A stretch of DNA of 64,000 nucleotides. It comes from Malurus cyaneus samueli (Eukaryota; Chordata; Aves; Passeriformes; Maluridae). This document shows positions 48,301 to 60,560 of this stretch, one piece after another (positions within the stretch are counted from its first letter, which is position 1; the number at the start of each line of letters is the position of its first letter). The translations under genes were made by a program, and so were the position numbers. Location: positions 8,227,477-8,291,476 of the forward strand of contig CM019238.1 of assembly GCA_009741485.1 (NCBI GenBank), read 5' to 3'. The notes below the pieces were generated by a model that ran no database searches, had not been told where the DNA came from, and saw only the letters and a list, made by a program, of their open reading frames with translations.

Positions 48301-49945
48301 ATTGTGCTTTGAATCAGGCTTCAATAAAGCACATGCAGACAGATGTATCTCCTCTCCTTGCCCGTTTTCCAAAGCACTGATCCCTCATCTAAGGCTACTG
48401 TACCGTGGCTTCCAATTATAATTTAACTTATGATTGTACCTGCTATGGCTGCTTCCCTGGCTGGGGGCTCCAAATGTTGGCTCCTTGAGGTGGTGGGAGG
48501 ACAGAGAGTATTTGCATACAGACCTGTTGCTGTTGGCATTAGATCATCTTCTGCAGGTAATGCTAATGATGAGCCTCTGAATAATTTGCAGAGCAGCACA
48601 AGCACGTTCTACTTCCTTTTTATTTTTCCAGTTCAAGTTTTTTCAGCTCACAGAAATATCTCTGCAAGTTTAGTGATCTTGATTCTTTGAAAAAAGTGGT
48701 AGCTTTGTGGTCAAACATTGTGAGTCTGGATCCAAAAATCTGAAATACAGAGAAGTGAATGGTGTAAAATCACAGCTGTGCAAACTCCACGTTTTCTTGA
48801 CAACTTGCCATGCTTTATTAAGGGCTATAATCTATTATTGAAACTATCAACAAATATGGATCAATGTGGGTTTGGCTGTTCCTCAAGGCCTTACCCCACC
48901 CTTCTGTGCCTGGAGGAGCAGTCTGGTGCTGACTGCCCCAGGGACTCTGAAGGTGAGGGAAGTGTTAAATGCTGACCTATTGCTCAACAGATCTGACAAG
49001 AATTTAATGAAGAGCAGTACTGGCATTGCTCTCTGCTGTCCTGGGGTGGTTCTGCTCTCAACTTTCCCTGCCCCTGCTCCCTCTGAGGCAGTGGTGTGCC
49101 TGCAGACCCTGATGCTCTGTCCCTGCTGTTGCCATGATCCTCCCCATGTTCTATACCCAGACCTGGGCTGAATTTTGCTGGGGTTTTGAGCTTCAATGAA
49201 AATGTGTTCTCTTCCATCATAAGGAATCACACATGAAAGAGTCATCAGATTGTGGTTGACTCAGTACCTCTTCTCAGACCATAAGTAAAGCAGGGTGCTC
49301 TCACATCAATGTCAAGTGAGCTGCTCCACAATAGATGTGGATTTCTAGGATCCAAACCTGTTGCTTGTTGTTTGTCCCTTTTCTCTCTAGAAGATTTTGC
49401 AGATAAGAGGGGGATTCCCAGCCTTGCATAAACTCAAGAGACTGGAGGTGTTAGTGCAGCAGGAGAGCTGAGTGTGTCAAGCTCCCAGTGATGTGTAAGA
49501 TCCTGGCAGGATCCTGCCCAGAGCCCCTGTGCTCCCAGCCCTGGCACAGGGCACGGCACCACTGGATGGCAGAGCTTGGTCTGCTGGTGTTGGTGTGAGC
49601 CAGGCACTGCACAGCTCTGCTTTGCACACTGCAAGGTGTTTGGGGACTGGGGAACACTCCATCAGCTCCTTCCCAGCCTGTGCAGAAGCTCTGTTCTAAT
49701 TAACAAATGCATTTTATTGATATTCTGGTATTTAGGGCCTCTGGCAGGACTCTCAGATTTTTATAGGGTTATGTCAATACACATTACCCCACAGCCTCAT
49801 TAAAAAATCTTATAGCTGCTTGGGGTGAGATCAGATGACAGATTAAAGGAATTTTGTTGCTGTAGCCACTTGGTTGCTTATTTCTATTCCTCAATCCACT
49901 GGGTCTGGAGTGCTGTCTGGGGGCTTAGATTTTCTCTAAGGTTCA
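42318..49945. other. AT-rich unique sequence, no gene seen
   Basis: About 7.6 kb without a recognisable gene. The part 43491-43620 is very AT-rich with TATA-type simple sequence. An ambiguous base lies at 45441. GC-richer patches at 49020-49160 and 49440-49680 give overlapping frames on both strands, as expected by chance. Frames elsewhere are short and unfamiliar. Confidence 0.5.
45441..45441. other. Ambiguous base (N)
   Basis: The only N in the window directly follows a T-run (ctcttttttt) and directly precedes gaattc. It is a base-calling or assembly ambiguity at a homopolymer, and it places an unknown residue in a short spurious frame (45310-45498). Confidence 0.95.
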
Positions 49946-50045
49946 ATTTTTTTTTCAGTTTCTTCCTTATTTTTTTTGGAGTTTGTTGGGTTTTTTGTTG
50001 TTTTTTTTGTTTTAGTTGGTTGATTTGTTTTTGTGGATTTTTCTG
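49946..50045. repeat. T-rich, G-interrupted low-complexity tract
   Basis: About 100 bases composed almost wholly of T and G with runs of six to nine T. Translation gives a phenylalanine/cysteine/tryptophan-rich peptide that is only low-complexity artefact. It may derive from a decayed poly(T) or (TTTG)n repeat. Confidence 0.8.
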
Positions 50046-53000
50046 TGAGTGCATTGCTGCTCTTCAAGTGGAGAATTAAAAGTGAAGCTTGAAGAATTCG
50101 CAAATGTCTTCTAAGTGAATCTGCTCAGTGATGAGGAGGGAATTCACACATGGATAACCCAAATAATCCCTAGATTTCATTGACAGCAATCCCAGCACTC
50201 CAGAAGCTCTTCTTGTAATAAGAGGCTGCTATAACATCCTTTATACAAATAAATTATAAATGGAATAGCTATAAAGAACTATGTTAACAATACATTTAAC
50301 ATCAAATAATCACAAGTCTGTGTAAATAAAACATGAAAAAGGAGGTCTGGATCAGTATTCTCTCATCCATATATGTAGCCTTTGCTCAAGTGCGTAGGCC
50401 ACTTCCAGTCAGCAAGGACATGCAGGTTATTTGATTGGCATGTGTGAGTAAAAGAGTTAGTATGAGATCCTAATTCCATTTAAAAATGTATTTCTATCAC
50501 CACAGACTTTGTGGAACCAGCATTTCTGGTGAAAACCAATGTAAACTGTACTAATGAATAGATCAGCCATTTAAACCATGCCAGTCAGTCAAAAATAATG
50601 ATTATTAGGGTCTTCTTAATTTGCATGTGATTGCTTGGTAAGACTGAGCACTTAATTCTGTTAAAGAGATAAAGCTGTTACAGGATATAGGACCCAAAGG
50701 ATGTGTATTAAAAGATGTTTCCATTGTAATGCAGTAAGCAAAAATCACTGCATCCTGCATCACTGTCTCAGGCTCTAATGCCTCTGGGGAAGTTCCTGCC
50801 TCGTATTCACCTTGCTGTTTTTAAACTGTGATGCCACAGTCTCTCTTAGGGCCCAAACTGATATGAGAAACACCACTCACCCCATGTTGTGCAGTCAGCA
50901 AGGGGAGAAACTGTTTCTGAGGTGCCATTCAGTGCCGCAAACTGGGCTGCACCCACACTTTGCTCTCCTGGTGTGGGGGAAGACTTTGGGCTTTCCCTCA
51001 CGCTCAGCCAAAGTGTCAGGATTAGCTTTTCACAGGAAACCCAAGCCTGTCCTTTGTCTCCTGACAGGGATTAGCAAGCACTGGGCAGCAGATTGTCCTG
51101 TCAATGGAAAGGAACCTGAACCTGTGCTCTGACTGAGAGCTGCTCCTTCAATCCACCTCCTCAGCCAGGAGTGTGTGCTGGGAGCTGTGCTCGTGGCCAC
51201 TGCAGGTCAGAGTGAAACCTGCTCTGGGCTTCTGTTCTTGGTGAGCAGTAACCCCTCCTGGGCTTAGTTATGGTGTTTTGTAAGGACACATTTGCAGTTT
51301 CATACTGGGAGCATCCTCAAATGCTGGATCATGATGCTGCTGGATTGCTTCCTGTGGGAAAACTATTTTACCTAATTCTGTGCGTTTGTTGGCTAGTGCT
51401 AACAACATTTTCCTTGTCTAGTGCAGGATGGGTTGGATTTAAGGTTACTTGTCTAGTACAAAAGATGGCATCATTAACATTTTAAGGTGCTCCTGAGTAC
51501 CTCGAAGTTTTTATTGTAAAATATACAGTGACTGTAGCACTCCTGATGGTGTGGTACAACAAACCAGCACTGTCAGCACCTGTGTGCAATGCCTTCACCC
51601 ACTGTCACATTCAAGCCATTAAAAATGTGCTTTAAAAGTCTCACAGGTAAGAGTTTGTTTTAGAAATAATAAGATTTTGTTTTAATATTGCATTCCTTCT
51701 CTTTCTGTGCAAAAAATATGTAGCTGTGCATGTATTGATAGGGTGCAGGCATATGTGATAAATACATGAATGTGAATATAGAGAAATCATTTGGATAGGT
51801 ATGTCTTGACTACACAGCAAAAGATGTAGGAACATTGGGGTACAAATAATGAAGCAATAATTTTACGAAGTACATTCTTATTTCACTGATTCTCTCCATG
51901 GGAGAACAAACAAAAAACCAACCAAACGAAATGGGGCTGTTACTGCCCGGGAAGTCATCTTGCGATGGATAAAAGGTCAGAACAGCTTTTTTCAGTGGAT
52001 TTTCCTGTTGGGAATATTTATCATCTACAAAATGCTGCATCTGCGACCTTTGTGAGTATTTTATCAATAACAAAGAACTGAATAATTCTACCATTTTTGA
52101 AAAACCACTCATCTATATTTAAACAGTATGGAAGAGAAAATCTCTGTGCTCAGAGCTTTGGAGGCAAGTCACATACTGTAAATGCTGTTTCCTATGGCTT
52201 TTATTAACTTGCCACATTTAGTTGAAGAGGCAAGAGGGTGTATAAAGCCTCCATGTTTTCTGCAGAAATAATTAATATAGTTGTATTTCAATTTAATTGT
52301 GTTTTCTTATAAATATCTGTCAGTCATGAGCATAAGTGACCATAAGGCCCCCCAGCCTGGAGCGGGGTACAGGGCACTATTGCTGGTCCTGTAGTAAGAT
52401 TTCTTTTGCTCCCATTTTGCACATTCTGTTTTAGACTTGATATTTAGATGTTTTCTTCTCTTGCATGTTTCTAGGAAGAGCATTATGTGTGCATCAGACA
52501 GCACATCAATGACACAGATGTGTCACTGTGCAATGAGTATCACTGCTGTGCTTGCACAGGCTCTAATTTGAGAACTTAAGGGCTGTTGTGTGATTTATGG
52601 ATAAGGACAGTTCATGTCTTCTAAATTATTAAATATTGGAAGTAGATTTCGTCACCTAATTTTGTATTTAATTTAAAACTCCAAACTTCAGACGAGTCCA
52701 AGGGTGAGCTGAAAGTTAAGATTCACCAAACACAGATATGGAATGTACATTCTGCTCAGTCAAAGTGAGTCTGAGTCATCCTTTCTTATTCTGTCATTGA
52801 ATTAACTGTTATATAAAATTATAAATAACCTTGTGACGTCAGGAATTTAGCTGCATGCTCTATAGGAATTGTGGTCCCAGCAGCTTGGGTGGAAGTGGCT
52901 GCAGAATACAAAATAATGAAATAAAACAGCTGTAGTTACAAAGACAGACTCTTTTCATAGCGTTGTAATGACAGCAGAGTGCAAACAAGGAAAGAACTGA

Positions 53001-56000
53001 ACAATTTGAGACAATGTCAAAAACCTCAAGTCAAGGAGTGATCCTCCCAAACATGTTTAATACTGTTTGACACACCCTCTTGTTTGGTCTCACTTGTCAG
53101 TGTTGCAAAACACATTTTCCAGGTGTCTTGAGATTCTTGTCATCTTGGAAGAGCATCTCTGCTGCAGCTTTTTTTGGCAAACAAATCTGAGAAGTAACTA
53201 AGAAAATGAGTCAGTGGTATTGCCATTCCAAGAGAAAATTGTCAAGGAAGCCATTTAAAAAATAATTTCAGAATTCTAAGGCTGTGACTGTTTTTGATGG
53301 GAGGGTTATACAGGCAGTGATCATTCACCTTGCTCTGGCCTTGGGTAGCTTTGGATTAGATGTCTGACAGATTCTGTCTCTAAAATCAATCCAGAAAACT
53401 CAAGATGAGTGCTGTGCTGACACAGTTAATCTACAATGGCCAGAAGTGCCTTTTTTTTTTCTCTTCTGACCAGGAACATGGCTCATGCAGCACTTGCTTT
53501 CCTCTAATGTGATACAATCCGCTTCTCTTTTCCTAATCTCATTCTTTTATTATAGATTGGTAAAAATAACTAAATTTCTATTCTCAGTTTGATATTTCAA
53601 GCTATTAAAAGGACTGAGAGTCCTGTAGGAGAATCCATCCCTTTGCTCAGTGTGGATGCATGCACAGATGGCAGCAGTAGCTGGGTAGTGGTTCATGCCA
53701 TCACCATGGGGATTTCTTGGTGCAAACACTGTCAGTCAGGGATTCTGCTGACTCTTCCCCCATGTTTTTGGAGTTGAACTCAGAAAAGCTTACCTTGAGT
53801 TGCTGATAAACTCCTGTCTGGTTTCTTCTTTCTGAAGTCTCAAAATATTAATGGTGTGATGCAAAAGCCTTTTAAACCATCCCTGGCTGCTCTCTGTAGG
53901 GTAAATGTGAGACCTGTTCCACACCATGAGTGTCTTCAGAGATTTCCTCCTTCTTTACCACTAGTTCTGTGACATGGGGCTAAGAGTTATCAGCTTTCCT
54001 TTTTTTCCTCCCCTCATGCCCATGCAGCACAGGACTTCAGGTAAAGCCCTGCCTGAAGTTGCAGTGGATGAGTCTGGGCTGGAAACATTTAGATGGAATA
54101 GCAGTTACCACTGTACATGTGCAGATTCTTTGCACACACAAGAGTTCTTGGTAGATGAGTAAGTTTGTAGATAAAATGGTTTTCATTGCACCCAACCATA
54201 GTGTCAACTGTTTTAAATGCAGATTGGATTGTGGTGTTGTTTGCTCGAAAACTCAGGGAACAGTCAATAACAAGGAAATGCTTATATTCCCTCCTCTCTT
54301 CTCTTCAGGGATTATTTAGTACTTAGTGTCTCAGAAGCTTAATAGAATCTTCCTCACCATAAATTTTAATAGGGCGGTACTGTAAAATATAAAACTGCCA
54401 ATATACATTTTCTAAATATTTAACAAGATTCTCTTGCTCAATTATTTAGATCACATCCAGAGTTCCCTTGGAACAAATTTAAAGTTTTACATGGATTTAG
54501 GAAAGTACACTGTAAAGTAAAATGTGCAAACATGTTTGTGTACTGACAATGTTGAATACAGAAGAAGAATTCAGTCAAACTTCCAAATTAAAATTCAAGG
54601 ATTTTAGGATTTTCAATGATGTGCTAAATCAGATAAAAGTACCAGAAATTACAAAGAGATGCTGGAAATGTTTTATTAATGTTTTGGCTTTTCTTCACCA
54701 ATATTGTTTTACTTGTTTTCTTATTTTTCGTATCAAACATTATTCTGTATATATTTTTTAGTATTGTAGTTTTGTTGACAGCTCTTGAAATTTAATCTGG
54801 GCCTGTGTACACTCAGAACTTTAGGTCATGAACTTAATCTCAGAATATTTTTCTATTTGCAGAGAATATTTTACTGTTGGTAAATCACTTTCTGGGGGAG
54901 CAAACCTATGATTTTTCTAAAATCCAAGGAGCAGTCTGGAGGAGCCCCTGATTTCTTCTTGCTGCCAAAGAAAGCCATGAACAGGGATTTTCCCTTGTGA
55001 CACTTGGTCTCATTGACCAGGGCCACTCAAAAATTCAGGTCCCCCTGGTCACAAGATAAACCCTGATCCTGAGATGGAAAAAAACGTGAATGTTCCTGCC
55101 ACTGATTCCCTCTTCTCCTCTCCAAGGTGGAGTCAAACACAGCCCAGATCCCCACTCTTGTTACTTTCTTCCCTGTGCTCCATCTCTGGTGCAGTTTAAT
55201 GGCAATCTTTACAACCCTTGTCAAAACTCATCATCTTAAAACAATAGGAGAAGAATTATCGGGGAAATAAGTGTCTGGCATGGGGCAATTTTGCTTCCTT
55301 GCTGGAGAAGGAGAATCCAGGACATTTAAAAATATAAACCAATTCCTACCGGTTATTTTTCACTTTAAGACAGCCAGCTTGCAAAGCCCATCAGATGCCT
55401 GATGTGTGCTCTAATGAGTTTTAACCTTGCTTTTTGTGCAAAAAGCTTTGCAGACTTCCTGTGCTCATTGAAAAATGTGGTTTCTGATGCACAGATTGTT
55501 TCAAAACCACTCTATAAAATCCCCGTGGACACAAGCACTGTTGATATTCATGCACTAGCATTTGAATCTCCTAGAAATGCAGAGTTTTACTTCAATTTTT
55601 TACTCCCTGCTATATTCAGGAGGTGAGTTAATCTGTGACTGCATCAACATGGGGCTACCATCATGAAGATGTCATTTTTTCTTAGTGGCCCAGAGCTTTC
55701 CAATGTCCTCGTAGAATTCAGATGAGATGGAATTGCTTTATTCCCCTTGATCAGGTATTCTGGAAAGAGAAATGGACCTGAGCCCAATGTCACACATTTA
55801 AAACACCAACAGACTGATTTAGTACTTACTGACAACTTGGGTGCATGCTATAATCTTGTTTCAAGGCCCTGCCTAGAACAGTGCTGTCGAAACAGTGTTT
55901 GGAAAGTCACTGTCCCAGCAGCTGCAGCGACAAACTTCAGGATCAAACTAACACACAATGTGAGAAGTGTCTTTTCAAGAAGCTGGGTGCTGGAGGAATC

Positions 56001-56949
56001 ACCATAATCTGTGTCCACGTCCTTTTTCATCTTGAAGGTGCTGCTTATGTGGTTTTACATAGCATTAGTGAATGCTGTGCAATGAGTTTAAATGTGAGGT
56101 ATAAACTTTTGCAGATAAAATTGTTGCCTGTTCCAGGAGCCAGGTTTTAAGAAGGAAAACCAACTTTCTTTGTGATAGAGGCAAACCCTCTCCACATTAA
56201 ATCAGCCTGGAAGGAAGGTGAGTCCCCATCAGGGATGGAGAGAGATGACAGAGAAGCACTTGGAACATGGGTGTGGTCATGTGTGATTATTGTTGAGATG
56301 ATCATCAATAAATTCAGATTGTTCTTTGCTTTCTGGATAGATTACCTGCTCAGAGTGAGAGAGGATCTTTCCAGCTGAGGGGAAATGATGGAGGTAAGCT
56401 CAGGCAAGCTGTTCCTTGCAAGACTTCTGCCTTGCTGGAAATCTCTGTCTACTTGCAGGAGGAGTAGAACTAAATTCAGACCAAATTCACTATTGTGTTA
56501 GCTAATTCATTTTAGATGAATTATAATTTTGAGTTTTGGCAGGGTGATTTAGTTCCAAGCCCACTGGGACTGCTCTCCATGTCTCCAGCTATCACAAATT
56601 CACTCTGGAGATAATCTGTTTAATCCTCAGTGTTATGACAGAGAAGGAGAAGGAATTTCAGTGTAAGCTGGGAAGTGGAGCATTGTTCTGTATGAAGAAA
56701 TGTAGCTCCTGGTTCAGTGTAGTTATGTTGCATTAATAATTGAAAATACCTTGAAATAACACACAGGGTGAGTCCCTAGAGAGCTGTGGGGTGCAGCTTG
56801 TCACTGGGCTGGCTTCAGGGGTGTAAAGGAGCCTGTTTGCTTAGGGCTGAAATAGAAACTCTTCTGTAGTGAATAGGACAAGCTGTAAGACACCCCTGGC
56901 TGTGCTACTCGTGGACTGCGAGTGTGTGAGAGGACATCAGAATTCTTTC
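50046..56949. other. AT-rich unique sequence, no gene seen
   Basis: No recognised gene, transposon or RNA. A GC-richer patch at 50930-51240 carries a 106-codon frame (50812-51132) of no known family. At 55590-55628 a pyrimidine-rich stretch ends in ttcag and is followed within a few bases by ggtgagt, a splice-like juxtaposition leaving almost no exon. Much of 52-55 kb is AT-rich without notable structure. Confidence 0.5.
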
Positions 56950-57190
56950 TTTTGGAAAAGACTTCTGAGATCACAGAGTTAACCCAGCAACTGTTAACCC
57001 AGCACAGCCAAACCCAGGGCTGAAACTTGTTCCCAAATGATGCATCTACCCATCCTCTAAATCTCCCTGGGGACGGTGACTCCACCACTGCACTGGGCAC
57101 CCTGTGCCAATGCTTGACAACCTTTTTGGTGAAGAATTTGTTCCTAATATCCAGCATCAACCTCCCCAGGTGCAGCTTCAGGCAACTTCT
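56950..57190 (-). mobile_element. CR1 LINE fragment, antisense, lacking its 3' terminus
   Basis: tttggaaaagacttctgaga, a diverged stretch containing gttaacccagcacagcca, then ctccctggggacggtgactc and gtgccaatgcttgacaacct, and gttcctaatatccagcatca match the CR1 3' region in reverse. The terminal 8-mers at its left are eroded or lost. It abuts the next CR1 copy, which has the same orientation. It is more diverged than its neighbour, so probably older. Confidence 0.88.
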
Positions 57191-57202
57191 TTGTGTCCTA
57201 CA

Positions 57203-57456
57203 ATCATATTGTAGAGTGTTTTGGGCTGGAAGGGTCTTTAAAGCTCATCTCATTCCAACCCCAGCCATGGGCACAGACACCTTCCACTGTCCCAGGCTGC
57301 TCCAAGTCCTGTCCAGCCTGGTTCTGGACACTCCCAGCTTCTCTGGGCACTCTCACCACTTTCACAGGGCAGAATGTTTTTGTAATACCTAATGTAAGCC
57401 TGCTCTGTGTCAGTTGGAATAAAGAGAAGCATCCCTACACATCCTGGTATGCCCTG
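57203..57456 (-). mobile_element. CR1 LINE fragment, antisense
   Basis: attgtagagtgttttgggct, gctggaagggtctttaaagc, tccaaccccagccatgggca and gcacagacaccttccactgt, then taatacctaatgtaagcctg with a weak match to about 57456, match the CR1 3' UTR in reverse. Its 3' end lies about 13 bases from the 5'-truncated end of the preceding copy. The two may be successive insertions at nearly the same point. Frames at 57027-57392 and 57193-57507 are artefacts of these elements. Confidence 0.92.
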
Positions 57457-60150
57457 CTTCAGCTTCCATGGAGGAGATGGCAATTACCTGCTGTTCAGAA
57501 AGCCTGAGAAGGTTTAATTTTGTAATTATTGTAATTTGGGTGCTTGAGTTGTGTAATCTTTTATTAAAATGAAGCATTTTAAAACATCAGCTGTGCTAAT
57601 GCTAATGTATAAAGCTCCAATTAAAGCAGCAAATATAGCATTGTAAAAATATCAGTGATAAAAAAAGGCAGCTCTCACTTTTCTGGCTTTGACTCTTGTA
57701 ACAGTGATCACTTTTCTTTTTTGCTTGCTCATTATTTATGTTAAATATTTTACTTATTACTAAGCCACTATGGATTTGGTTTTTTTCCTTTTGAGAAGTA
57801 GATTTTTTTTTTCTAGTCAGGAGGAAATGAGAGCCAAATAATGTTTATTCAAAGAATTATTGAAAATAAAGAGACAGGCAGAAAAATCCAGACTAGGAAG
57901 CAAGTCAGCCACGAGGTTTACCATTCCAAATAAAATTTTACCTCATGTGTAAAAGTGCATGTGTGTCTCTTGGGTCAAATCCAATGCACTCTTTGTGTTT
58001 TATTGGTTCCTTTGATATCAAAGGCATCAACTCTAGCTGCTGAAAATAAGGCAAGAATTATAATTTACTGCTTCCAGAAGCTCCATCAATTCTGTATATC
58101 CTTGGATATTTTGAGACACCTGGAAGGCCAATAACCAACCCCTGTTTTCACTGCGGGCCAATCTGAACCTATAACCTGCACAAACTAAACCCAAAGGCTC
58201 CTGTTGAATATCTGTTCTGCTCCATTGCTATTCACTTCTGACTACTTGTAATATTATAGATTTATTCTGGATGTGAATGCAAGTCACAAGACAATATATT
58301 GATTCAGAATACCTGGTAATAGAACAGTAATTGCTTTGTTTTAAAATTAAGTGACCATATTCATTTTAGAATCTATAGTATTTCATCATTTCTAGTGGTA
58401 TCATGATATGAAATGGAAGAGACTCCACAGCCAATTACCCTCACAGAAACAATAATCCATGTTGTATTTCACAAACAAATGACAATCAGGAAAGATGCTC
58501 TTATCAGAAATGCATCTGATTCGAACAAATGTTCCCTTTTCAGGGAAAGAAGAGAAAAATAATATGTACCTTTTGAATTATTTGTAGATACTTACATAGA
58601 TTAACAGAAACTCTTTTTACTTTTATTCATATGGATATGCTTCAGTTTTATGCTAAACTAATAAAGCAGCTTGGAATTAAATATACTCTATATAGTTTTT
58701 TATGAATACAAATGCAATATAATAGCAGTAGTCTTCAGTAAATAATGGGTTTTTCACTCCATTACCATATTTAACAAGTAGAGGGAAAAAAAAGCCCTGC
58801 TTCCAGTTCAGAGTTATGCGTTCTGCTGGCAATGGGGTCTGATGCATTTTTCTGCTTTCAAAGATTAAATTCCCTGTGGCACACAAACTGCATATTTTCT
58901 GAGTTGTGGACTCATTTGCATTTTTTAAAACATCTGTTTATGAATATCTTTGTGATAATAATTACTATTTACAAAGTTTTAATCGGGAGAGGGAAATTTT
59001 TAAATGAAGAATACTGGAGGGAACAGATTTTTACCTTCTGGTCATTATTGCCACAATTTATTCTTCGGTAGCCTACCAGTTCATTTCTCCTCATCCCTAC
59101 TTATTTTGTCTCTATTTTAAGCACATTTTCTTTCTCATTTTTATGGTTTTTTTTCTCCTGTTACCAGTAGTGGCATGAAAACCCAGGGCTGAAGCTAACA
59201 TTTTATTTGGTAAACAAGATCTTTTTTGAGAAGGGATGAGAGGAAGGGTTTGCTGGTGGGGGTTGCTTTCGGGATGATTAACTACTTCTTTAATAAAATT
59301 GGAGGAACACCTGATATGACTGCTGGACACGAGGTAGGCATGTACTGAGAAAGGAATTGTCAGTGGTAGTGCAGCAGTTCACAAAAACTCTGGTCAGGAT
59401 CCTACCAGCTACTTCAGAACCTCTAAATGAGGAAAAAACACCTTCTATAGTCACACAGAGCATCAGAAAAATCTAATAACAGGGCTTGTCCTTCAAAGCA
59501 AGAAACAATAACTAAGCAGCTTTAAGTGTTTTTCTTCTCCAGCTCCTCAGCTGGGGGAGGACTTTACAAAAGATGCCCTGAGCCAGTCGTGCACAAACAA
59601 GTGGAAAATCTCATTAGATTTTAACACCTTGGAGGAGCTGCACTTTTTTATGGTATAACCATTTTCCTTTCAGACCCTCCAGCATCTTAATCAATTAAAC
59701 ACCACAGTCCTGACACTGATTCATACGAAGGTTAGCATAAAGTGTTTTTGCAGTGCAGAAAACATATCTTCAGTAGTGATGGAAAGGCTCTTTTGTCTAC
59801 ATCAGAGTCAGTCCCAGTGTTATTTGACACTCCCTTAATTTGCTTCCCAGTTTTTGGTTCTGCAGACACGAGACCTGAGATTTCCAGGAGGGACAGTGAG
59901 AATAATAGGAGGAAAAGTCTTTGGCTTTTTTATCTGTGATGGGAAGAATGATGACCTTGTCTTGTCCTCTCCCCCTCCCCACTAACAACAATTTTATTAA
60001 CACTGGCTGATTAGCATAAGGGAAAATATTGTCATAGTCAAGAAGTTGAAAATTTAGTGTTATTCAGCTGAGAAAAATAGGCTACTGCTCTATCCTCACT
60101 GGAGAAAAAAAAAAGTGGAGTCTTTAAGTTGGCTAAGTCAAGGTGGGTGA
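57457..60150. other. AT-rich unique sequence, no gene seen
   Basis: Strongly AT-rich with no recognised gene or transposon. It contains the double TCF/LEF-type palindrome at 58009-58024. Frames are below 80 codons and unfamiliar. Confidence 0.5.
58009..58024. promoter_or_regulatory. Palindromic double TCF/LEF-type site
   Basis: cctttgatatcaaagg is a perfect 16-base palindrome, so both half-sites read CCTTTGAT, close to the TCF/LEF consensus core CTTTGAT. Two opposed sites overlap at ATAT. This suggests, but does not show, a Wnt-responsive element. Single matches arise often by chance; the exact mirrored pair is less common. Confidence 0.4.
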
Positions 60151-60560
60151 CTTGGATAGAAAGCTTAATGAAAATTCTATTAATCTCAGCTGCGGCCAAA
60201 TCTCTGTTCTCCTCCTGTTTTTGCACAAAGGCAAATGTGCTAATCCTCATCTCTGCCTGTCGGTACATTGTTACAGCTCATTCGAGTGAGTACTGTCACT
60301 GCAGAAAGCTCTCCTTCCGTCCTCATTAAGACAGCCTGCACAAAGCATCATTAGCTGGAACAAAGAGGGGCATCTACTTGCAATGCTGTCTGTAACTCTG
60401 CTACACGGCTTCAGTCCTTTAGCCATCAATTACCTTGGAGTAAAACACTCGAGGCCGACAAGCCCTTTGTGGAGGTGATGAAGCAAGATGCTGTAATCCC
60501 GAGCTACTACATTATCACAGGATTTTTGCTAAATAGAAAGAACCAAAGTAGAGTAAAATC
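60151..60560. promoter_or_regulatory. Conserved-noncoding-like block
   Basis: Unique, mixed sequence without repeats, with ATTA/TAAT cores and intact-looking words such as gcatcattagctggaacaaa, gccatcaattaccttggagt and gaggccgacaagccctttgt. The texture matches deeply conserved vertebrate enhancers, but conservation cannot be seen from one genome. No coding frame of note lies here. Confidence 0.3.

Noticed and set aside
49825..50079. 84-codon frame with membrane-like phenylalanine/cysteine-rich sequence
   Set aside because: It is translation of a T/G low-complexity tract.
55590..55628. Acceptor-like and donor-like splice signals close together
   Set aside because: They leave only a few bases between them, too short for a normal exon, and no neighbouring exon is recognisable.
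57027..57507. Plus-strand frames of 121 and 104 codons
   Set aside because: Both are mostly antisense translation of the two adjacent CR1 fragments.
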